Shown: piece by piece, positions 15,264-21,323 of the stretch | Position numbering within the stretch: position 1 is the stretch's first letter | Layout: each line of letters begins with the position of its first letter | Source of the DNA: a virus | IMG/VR virus record: IMGVR_UViG_3300034418_008582 | Span: 1-27,299 of that record | Length of the DNA: 27,299 nucleotides | Strand: one strand, 5' to 3' | Notes under the pieces: generated by a model | The model's input: the letters and a program-made list of their open reading frames with translations, nothing else | Databases searched by the model: none | Told to the model about the DNA's origin: nothing | Made by a program: the position numbers and the translations under genes

Positions 15264-16053
15264 TATGACAGCAGAGGATTATTTGAAAGAAGTTGAAGGG
15301 TGGGTAGATCCTAATCCTGCACCTGAAATTGTAGAGCATGATGATCTTCTTGTGGTGCGTGATGATATGCTTGGGTATGGATCAAAGATCCGTGGGCTTG
15401 ATTATTTGATTGGGCACGCACCTGAGTTCTCAAAGATTGACAAGTGGTGTTTCGGTGCTTGCCCCTATCAAGGATACGCACAGATCAGTCTACCGTATCT
15501 TTGTAATCGCTATGGCAAGGAAGCGCATTTGTTTATGGCGCAGCGTAACATGGATAAGCTACACCCAAATCAAAAGATGGGAATCGAGCTTGGTGCTAAC
15601 TATCATTGGATACCTAATGGTATGTTGAATGTGACTAAAGCAAGATGTCGTGAATATGTTGCAGAAGATCCTGAACATCGCATGGAGTTCCCTTTGGGAT
15701 TGGAACATCCTACTGTCATTGGATCTCTGATAAAGGTTGCGAGAAACCTAAATATTCAACCAGATCATGTCTGGTCAGTTGGAAGCAGCGGTACGTTAAA
15801 CCGAAGCCTTCAGCTCGCATGGCCTGATGCTGACTGCTTTGTGGTTGGTGTTGGTCATGGTATGGATGATCGAGAGATTGGTAGAGCGACACACTTTAGA
15901 TCGCCATACAAGTTCAATCAGAAGGTGAAGGATGTGGATGCCCCTCCATATCCATCGGTACCAGAATACGACGCAAAATTGTGGAGTGTGGTCCGAGAAT
16001 ACTACAAAGAGAACGAGAAACCTCCGGTAGTTTTATTATGGAATGTCGCATGA
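15244..16053 (+). CDS. PLP-dependent enzyme-like protein (fold type II, ACC deaminase / D-cysteine desulfhydrase relatives)
   Basis: 269 residues; any of the ATGs at 15244, 15247 and 15250 may be the start, and the first overlaps the preceding gene. VVRDDMLGYGSKIRGLDYLIG near residue 38 resembles the RDD...GGxKxRKLE segment of this family, with Lys48 as the likely PLP Schiff-base lysine. A Cys/Gly segment (FGACPYQGYAQ) sits where the substrate loop is expected, and VGSSGTLNRSL (179-189) matches the phosphate-cradling GSGGT loop. It is shorter than typical members (about 330). It could act on an amino acid, or on an amino group in a modified nucleotide given the methyltransferase next door; that is speculation. 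Confidence 0.6.
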   Translation: MMMGLFDMTAEDYLKEVEGWVDPNPAPEIVEHDDLLVVRDDMLGYGSKIRGLDYLIGHAPEFSKIDKWCFGACPYQGYAQISLPYLCNRYGKEAHLFMAQRNMDKLHPNQKMGIELGANYHWIPNGMLNVTKARCREYVAEDPEHRMEFPLGLEHPTVIGSLIKVARNLNIQPDHVWSVGSSGTLNRSLQLAWPDADCFVVGVGHGMDDREIGRATHFRSPYKFNQKVKDVDAPPYPSVPEYDAKLWSVVREYYKENEKPPVVLLWNVA

Positions 16054-16063
16054 GGACACACAT

Positions 16064-16204
16064 ATGCTACAGCGCCTACATAATCTGTGGAAGCGCATTT
16101 TAGGATTTCACGTTTGTTTCTTTATCACCGAAGTCAAACAAGTCGATGGTATTACCCAAATGCTTTACCGATGTGAAACATGCGGAAAAAGACTTGACAG
16201 ATGA
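16064..16204 (+). CDS. 46-residue zinc-ribbon-like mini-protein
   Basis: Short gene from ATG 16064 to a TGA that overlaps the methyltransferase ATG (ATGA). The N-terminus is basic with an aromatic stretch (LWKRILGFHVCFF), the middle is beta-like and the end is MLYRCETCGKRLDR with a CxxC knuckle; His16 and Cys18 could complete a metal site. Similar small one-knuckle proteins are common in phages. The sigma-70 boxes at 16194-16221 overlap its last codons. GAGGA lies 8 bases upstream of the start. Confidence 0.6.
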   Translation: MLQRLHNLWKRILGFHVCFFITEVKQVDGITQMLYRCETCGKRLDR

Positions 16205-16221
16205 TTGGATGGGACTATAAT
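16194..16221 (+). promoter_or_regulatory. Second sigma-70 type promoter, before the methyltransferase and Mpa genes
   Basis: TTGACA (16194-16199), 16-base spacer, TATAAT (16216-16221). It has the same boxes, spacing and flanks (agac... and ...TAT) as the promoter at 5597. It sits across the start of the methyltransferase frame, so transcripts from here would begin near 16228, at the ATGATG of the in-frame Met pair. Confidence 0.75.
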
Positions 16222-17811
16222 ATACACATGATGACACCCGCATTCTATTCTCGTAACGCTGATCTAATTGACGACCCATCGGTCAATCTTCTATTTGAAG
16301 ATGCCATGGCAATGTCAGACAAGGAGTTTTCCGACTGGGCATGGAATCTCCGTAAACTGATAGTCAAGTTGTGGGATCAGGGTATTCCTCCTCGCAACGG
16401 GCTCGACGAGCAGGGTATCATTGATCAGTTCGATCGCATGACAACTCATCCGGTCCATGAGTTTCTGCTTGAGGATCTGCTGACTGGCGAGAAAAACGTC
16501 ATTCGCAACGAAACTAATCTTGGCAATGCAGCCAATCAATGGTTCCCATCCATGCTGGCTACACGCATTGCATACACATCCAAGCTGAACGATGCCAAGT
16601 CGGTATATGATTGGTTCGCTGATGATAGTCTCCATGAGCGATTTATGAAGTATGTTCGCCGACACTACCAGCGAGATGGCTTTTATCACTACTCTATGCC
16701 TGTGCGTCGGAATAATGCGAAAGATTTCCTTTTTCATACAGAGAGCGGTGAGGAGTGGGTGAAATGGTTTGAAGCGAATAGAAGACATTATTTGGAAGAT
16801 GACTATTGGCTTGCGCCCAAGTGCTTGAATAAAGCATATACGGGCGCTGCTGAGGACGAGGAAATTCATCATCAGCTTTTTATTCCCAAGGAGCGTATCG
16901 CAGACCTTCCGATCCCCGAAACATCCAAATACAACATGGGAAACCCTGATGATTGCGATGGATACCAAATCCGATACTACAAGCTGGGGCAGCGTATCTT
17001 CCCGCTGGGGCTGAAGACGTTTCGTGTTTCCTTCTGCCAGTATGCGGTCAACTATCCTCCGCTAACAGCTCGGTATCTTTACGAACGATACACTGAACAC
17101 ATCAAGGATCAGGATGTCATCAATATCTACGATCCGTCGATGGGCTGGGGTGGTCGTATTCTTGGAGCGATGGCAGTTAAGGACGATCGTAACATTCACT
17201 ACATCGGTACCGATCCTAACACCGATCACAACTTGCCAGACGGCAGCACCAAGTATGCCAATCTCGCTGATTTCTATAATACACGCACAAGTAGAGCAAA
17301 CTCCCTATTTCCACATACGCACACATATGATATATTTCAACGTGGGTCGGAAGTAATAGGAGACGATGAGCGTTTTCAGAAGTATCGTGGGAAGTTGGAT
17401 ATGGTATTCACTAGCCCTCCATACTTTGCCAAAGAGATTTACTCTGAAGATCCTGAACAGTCCGCTCACAAATTTACTACATACAAGACCTGGCGAGATG
17501 GATTTCTTCGCCCAACACTAACAACTGCTGTTGAGTATCTGAAATCGGATCGCTATTTGTTATGGAACATAGCCAACTGTGTTTTTGATAATATCAACCT
17601 ACCACTTGAGGATGACAGTCGAGCAATACTTGAAGAACTGGGAATGGAGTATATTGAAACCTTGAAAATGACACTATCTACCATGCCGGGTGGCAATCGC
17701 GTGGACGAGGAAGGAAAGCCTCGCACCGAAAGTTTTGTTCGCATACGAAAGGTAAATGATGGTGAAATGTATCGCAAATATGAACCCATATTTGTGTATC
17801 GCAAGCCATAA
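16201..17811 (+). CDS. DNA methyltransferase, N4-cytosine/N6-adenine type
   Basis: 536 residues from ATG 16201, coupled to the mini-protein stop; the in-frame ATGs at 16228 and 16231 are an alternative start for transcripts from the promoter at 16194. The SAM-binding motif I is NIYDPSMGWGGRILGAM (about 308-323). The catalytic motif IV is TSPPYF (404-409), in the order motif I then IV, and YLLWNIANCVFD follows. The ~280-residue N-terminal part is unusual in length, aromatic and charged, and probably recognises the target or modifies activity. No restriction enzyme is visible next to it, so a protective or epigenetic role on phage DNA is more likely than a restriction-modification pair. Confidence 0.85.
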   Translation: MIGWDYNIHMMTPAFYSRNADLIDDPSVNLLFEDAMAMSDKEFSDWAWNLRKLIVKLWDQGIPPRNGLDEQGIIDQFDRMTTHPVHEFLLEDLLTGEKNVIRNETNLGNAANQWFPSMLATRIAYTSKLNDAKSVYDWFADDSLHERFMKYVRRHYQRDGFYHYSMPVRRNNAKDFLFHTESGEEWVKWFEANRRHYLEDDYWLAPKCLNKAYTGAAEDEEIHHQLFIPKERIADLPIPETSKYNMGNPDDCDGYQIRYYKLGQRIFPLGLKTFRVSFCQYAVNYPPLTARYLYERYTEHIKDQDVINIYDPSMGWGGRILGAMAVKDDRNIHYIGTDPNTDHNLPDGSTKYANLADFYNTRTSRANSLFPHTHTYDIFQRGSEVIGDDERFQKYRGKLDMVFTSPPYFAKEIYSEDPEQSAHKFTTYKTWRDGFLRPTLTTAVEYLKSDRYLLWNIANCVFDNINLPLEDDSRAILEELGMEYIETLKMTLSTMPGGNRVDEEGKPRTESFVRIRKVNDGEMYRKYEPIFVYRKP

Positions 17812-17822
17812 GGAGCAAGAAG

Positions 17823-19424
17823 TTGACTGAGGAAATCCAAGACACTATCACGGTGAACGCTGAAGAACTCAGAGAGTTGCATCAGGAACACGCACACAGT
17901 GTTGCCATGAATCAGAGACTTGAGTATCTGCTTCAGCAAGCAAAAGTCAAGCTGGCGGAGATGAAGGATGAACTTGAGCGATTGAGTAATCCTCCGAATG
18001 TGTATGCTTCATTCCTTCACATGAACGATGATGGGTCGGCTGAAGTAATCGCAAATGGAAGACGAATGCGATGTACCATTTCAAATCACATACCGATTGA
18101 AGAGTTGCATCGTGGGCGTTATTTGATTATGAACGAGCAAATGGTTGCTATTGCCATTGGCCCTTACGCTGATGCTGGTGAAATCTGTAAGGTGCTTGAG
18201 GTACTTGACGATCGACGACTTGTTATTGAAGGGCGTCTCGACGAGAGAAAGATCATCTATTTGAGGGATGGGCTCAAGGTAGAGGATCGCCCACTCAAGC
18301 CAGGTGATGAAGTTCTCGTTGATCCTACAAGCGCAGTTGCTATGGAATATGTGTATAAGGTTGACGAGAAGGACACTCTACTCGAAAGCGTTCCTGATGT
18401 GACATATGATAAGATTGGTGGAATTGACGATGCGATTGAAATTGTTCATCATAGCGTCGAACTACCATACAAGCATCCTGATGTGTTCAAGGAGTTTGAA
18501 CTTGATGCACCCAAAGGTATTCTTTTGTATGGTCCGCCTGGATGCGGAAAGACATTGATTGCAAAGGCTATCGCAAACAGCCTGGCAAAGAAGGGTGGTG
18601 TATCACAATTCATCAACATCAGCGGTCCCCAACTTCTCACCAAATGGGTGGGTGAGTCGGAGCGACGTATCAGAGAAGTGTTCAACAAAGCGCGAGAGGC
18701 TGCGACGCCTGAAAGCCCTGTTGTGATCTTCTTTGATGAGGCAGAGAGCTTGTTTCGTATGCGCGGATCAGGTAAGTCATCTGATATGGAAAGCACAATC
18801 GTTCCTACACTATTGGCTCAGTTGGATGGTGTTGAAGGGCTTGAGAATGTGTTAGTTATCTTTGCGTCCAACAGACAAGATTTGATTGATCCTGCTGTTC
18901 TTCGACCTGGGCGCATTGATATTAAGATCAGATTGTCACGACCTGATCGAGATGCTTCAAAGAAAATCCTTAGTGTGTATTTACATCCTGGGCTGCCTAT
19001 TGAGGGTGATCTGGATTCTATTCTGGATAAAACTATCGACTATTTGTTTGAAGAAGCACCTAACAAAGAGTTCCTTGAGCTGGTGTATAGTAAGGGGACG
19101 AGAGAAACTTTATATTTTAAGGATTTCTTATCAGGAGCGATGTTGGAAAACATTGTTGCTCGGGCTAAGAAACTCGCAGTTCTTCGTCGAATAGAAGGTG
19201 AAACAACAGGCATCACTACAGAAGACATGATTACTGCTGTGGATCAAGAGTTCCATGCAACACGAGATTTGCCAAACACAAGTGATGTGTCTGATTGGCA
19301 AGCAATCACTGGGCGTAATAACGGTGAAGAGATTGTTAAGATCCGATCGCTTGTTCAAAAGAAGGAAGCAGAGGAAAAGAAACCGAAAATGATTGAAGAT
19401 GCTGCCACCGGGCAATATCTCTAA
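17823..19424 (+). CDS. mpa: Proteasomal ATPase Mpa/ARC homologue with C-terminal GQYL docking motif
   Basis: 533 residues from TTG 17823, 7 bases behind AGGAG (M. tuberculosis Mpa about 609). Domains in order: N-terminal coiled coil that binds Pup (about 10-55), two OB-type barrels (about 60-180), AAA+ domain from about 192. Walker A GPPGCGKT (237-244), pore-loop KWVGE (274-278), Walker B FFDE (303-306), sensor ASN (348-350) and arginine finger RPGR (361-364) are all intact. Near the end DLPNTSDVSDW resembles the conserved pre-C-terminal segment of Mpa. The last residues are TGQYL, the tail that inserts into the 20S core and opens its gate. It should unfold pupylated proteins for a proteasome. 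No 20S subunit genes are in the window, so the host core would be used. Confidence 0.95.
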   Translation: MTEEIQDTITVNAEELRELHQEHAHSVAMNQRLEYLLQQAKVKLAEMKDELERLSNPPNVYASFLHMNDDGSAEVIANGRRMRCTISNHIPIEELHRGRYLIMNEQMVAIAIGPYADAGEICKVLEVLDDRRLVIEGRLDERKIIYLRDGLKVEDRPLKPGDEVLVDPTSAVAMEYVYKVDEKDTLLESVPDVTYDKIGGIDDAIEIVHHSVELPYKHPDVFKEFELDAPKGILLYGPPGCGKTLIAKAIANSLAKKGGVSQFINISGPQLLTKWVGESERRIREVFNKAREAATPESPVVIFFDEAESLFRMRGSGKSSDMESTIVPTLLAQLDGVEGLENVLVIFASNRQDLIDPAVLRPGRIDIKIRLSRPDRDASKKILSVYLHPGLPIEGDLDSILDKTIDYLFEEAPNKEFLELVYSKGTRETLYFKDFLSGAMLENIVARAKKLAVLRRIEGETTGITTEDMITAVDQEFHATRDLPNTSDVSDWQAITGRNNGEEIVKIRSLVQKKEAEEKKPKMIEDAATGQYL

Positions 19425-19427
19425 TGA

Positions 19428-19458
19428 AAACGCCCCGGGCTTTTGGTCCGGGGCGTTT
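19428..19458 (+). terminator. Bidirectional intrinsic terminator between Mpa and the minus-strand genes
   Basis: AAACGCCCCGG (19428-19438) pairs with CCGGGGCGTTT (19448-19458), 11 bp with a 9-base loop. TTTCTTT follows on the plus strand and TTTT on the minus strand. It ends both the plus-strand cluster and the converging minus-strand genes. Confidence 0.93.
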
Positions 19459-19463
19459 CTTTA

Positions 19464-21323
19464 TCATCGGTTCACTATAGGCCTAGGGCGTCTTAGTCTT
19501 CTTCTCATTCGTCTTCGTATTCTTTTTGCGAGTTCAGTAGTTCTGCTTTGAGTTTGCCCAGCTTTTGATGCACGTCTTTCTGCGTGTTTCTGCAATGTTT
19601 TTTGCTGAAAGTTTCCTTGTGTTGTTCGCACAACATTGGGACGAGGCTTAGCAGCAGAAATCTCTTCACTTCGCATACCACGAACTTTGTTGCCGTAATC
19701 ACGAGCCTTGGTTCGTGCTAGTCGCTGCTTGGCAACCATGACACGCTGCTTGGCTTGATCAACTCGTTCCTTGGCTGCATCAACATTCTCATCCATTGAA
19801 GGGTTGATCTTTACATCCTGCTTACCCTTCTTACGTTCAGCCTTGTGAGCAGCACGCTTCGTGTCCTTGAGCGACTTCGTTCCAAGATACTTCTTCTCGA
19901 ACTTCTGAACATTCAGCTCACGCGATGGCTTCGTGCGACCGATCATTCCAGCTTCATCAACCTGCTCGATGTCTTCGCGAACACGACCGAACTGATCCTT
20001 GTTGCCAAAATGCTTGACAGCTTCGCGAGACTTGGCAGAAGCAGCATAGTGCTTTTGCTTTGCCGCTTCCTTCTGCTTTGCCTGATCCTTTTCACGAGCA
20101 GCAGCAGCACGAGCGATCTTTTCTAGTCGATCTGACTTGGCTTCTCCCATCTGTCGTCGCTTCATGTCATCGACAAGATCAGAAGCACGCAATCCACTCA
20201 CAGGCTTGTCGCCTCGAACCTTGCGACCAAGCTCTCGAATCCTCATACGAGTTTTCATGGGAACCTTGGACATTGGCATGTCGCCATACTGCTTCATCAG
20301 CTTGCTGTATTCGGACTTGGCTTCATTGACCTGCTGGAGCTTTGCCACTGCCTTCTCTGCTCCAGAGAAATTAGCGGTGTTCCGTAATGAATAACGCAGT
20401 TTCTCAGGTGAATCAAATACATTCTTCAAACCACTCTTGGCTTTCCAATAGTATTGGACTCTTCCTCCGCGCTTTACCTTTCCAATCTCAACGGCATCTC
20501 CACCACTAACCTTGATGGTTGTGGATGTGGAATCTCCCTTGGCTTCCTGCATACTACGGTGAGTGCTTGAGTAAGTATTCAACTCATATGGATTTGAACC
20601 ACCTTTGTTGTATACTTGAATGTGTATCTGGTGCTTCTTACCGGATTTGTGAGTAGCAGGAACCTTTACTGAAGTAGTCTTACCTTCGCCCGGCTTTTTG
20701 GAGTTTAGACCAATGTGGTGCATTTTGTCATCATCAGATGAACGTAGTCCACTCTTTGCGTGGTGAGCAAATGCGTGCTTTACAGCATCAGTGTATGACT
20801 TGTGATATAGTTTATAGTCTGATCCACGAGCCTCTTCGACCTGCTCGACATCAGGATCAAAAGAAGCATTGATCTCCTGATTCCTGAACGCACGCTTTGA
20901 ATAGAAAGCATTCGGCTGAATGCGTCGTCTTTCCCCACCTTGCTTCAGACCGGGATTGTTGCGAAGATGCTGCTCCCGATCGCGCTTCTTCTTTGCGAGA
21001 TACTGTTGGTATCGTTCAACCTTCTTCTCATGCGCTGTCTTACCAACATGAGGCTTGTCAGGATTCTTTGGTCCAGACGGAGGAGTTGCCTCGTCGATTC
21101 TCTTTTTCAATATGACCTTCTTTGTTCTCACCTTAGCGTCCTCCTGTCCGGGGGTATCGTTTTTGTATTTATCTGTCAGTTTGTTTGTGCCCCACTCACC
21201 AGCACCGTGTTCTTCTTTGAACTGCTTATTTGCTGTTGCGTATAGCACACGCTCCCAATCAGCACCATATCGCTTCTTGAAAGCTGCCTTGTTCTTGAGT
21301 ATAAAGCGTTCTTTACGATCCAT
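19464..21323 (-). CDS. Large, very basic virion-type protein with repeated prohead-protease-like cleavage sites
   Basis: 619 residues, extraordinarily rich in Lys, Arg, Ala and Gln, with a poly-Arg tail (RRRMRRRLRRPRP). The start, LKNKAAFKKRYGADWERVLYAT, is like the N-terminus of virion-associated structural proteins in T4-like marine phages. Hydrophobic-x-Glu|Ala sites recur: RIDE|A (78), QVEE|A (164), SMQE|A (260), QVNE|A (334), QMGE|A (394) and QVDE|A (457), dividing it into segments of about 60-100 residues. These match the gp21 cutting rule, so it may be an internal head protein cut into DNA-binding pieces. ATG 21323 directly follows the fibre stop (TAAATG). An internal late promoter plus GTG at codon 65 may give a shorter form. 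Confidence 0.8.
   Translation of the reverse strand: MDRKERFILKNKAAFKKRYGADWERVLYATANKQFKEEHGAGEWGTNKLTDKYKNDTPGQEDAKVRTKKVILKKRIDEATPPSGPKNPDKPHVGKTAHEKKVERYQQYLAKKKRDREQHLRNNPGLKQGGERRRIQPNAFYSKRAFRNQEINASFDPDVEQVEEARGSDYKLYHKSYTDAVKHAFAHHAKSGLRSSDDDKMHHIGLNSKKPGEGKTTSVKVPATHKSGKKHQIHIQVYNKGGSNPYELNTYSSTHRSMQEAKGDSTSTTIKVSGGDAVEIGKVKRGGRVQYYWKAKSGLKNVFDSPEKLRYSLRNTANFSGAEKAVAKLQQVNEAKSEYSKLMKQYGDMPMSKVPMKTRMRIRELGRKVRGDKPVSGLRASDLVDDMKRRQMGEAKSDRLEKIARAAAAREKDQAKQKEAAKQKHYAASAKSREAVKHFGNKDQFGRVREDIEQVDEAGMIGRTKPSRELNVQKFEKKYLGTKSLKDTKRAAHKAERKKGKQDVKINPSMDENVDAAKERVDQAKQRVMVAKQRLARTKARDYGNKVRGMRSEEISAAKPRPNVVRTTQGNFQQKTLQKHAERRASKAGQTQSRTTELAKRIRRRMRRRLRRPRPIVNR
21166..21173 (-). promoter_or_regulatory. 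Candidate internal late promoter within the basic virion protein gene
   Basis: GATAAATA on the minus strand, the same variant as at 4913. It is followed by AGGAGG (21145-21140) and an in-frame GTG (21131, codon 65) 8 bases further on. Distances match those of the other late promoters. It lies inside codons for DKYK, so chance is possible. Confidence 0.45.

Noticed and set aside
15244-16053. Possible 20S proteasome subunit
   Set aside because: No N-terminal Thr after a propeptide and no Ntn-hydrolase pattern; the RDD...GSK and GSSGT segments fit a PLP fold-type-II protein better.
16315-16968. Minus-strand frame of 217 codons opposite the methyltransferase
   Set aside because: No recognisable domain, no promoter or ribosome site; it is a shadow of the plus-strand gene.
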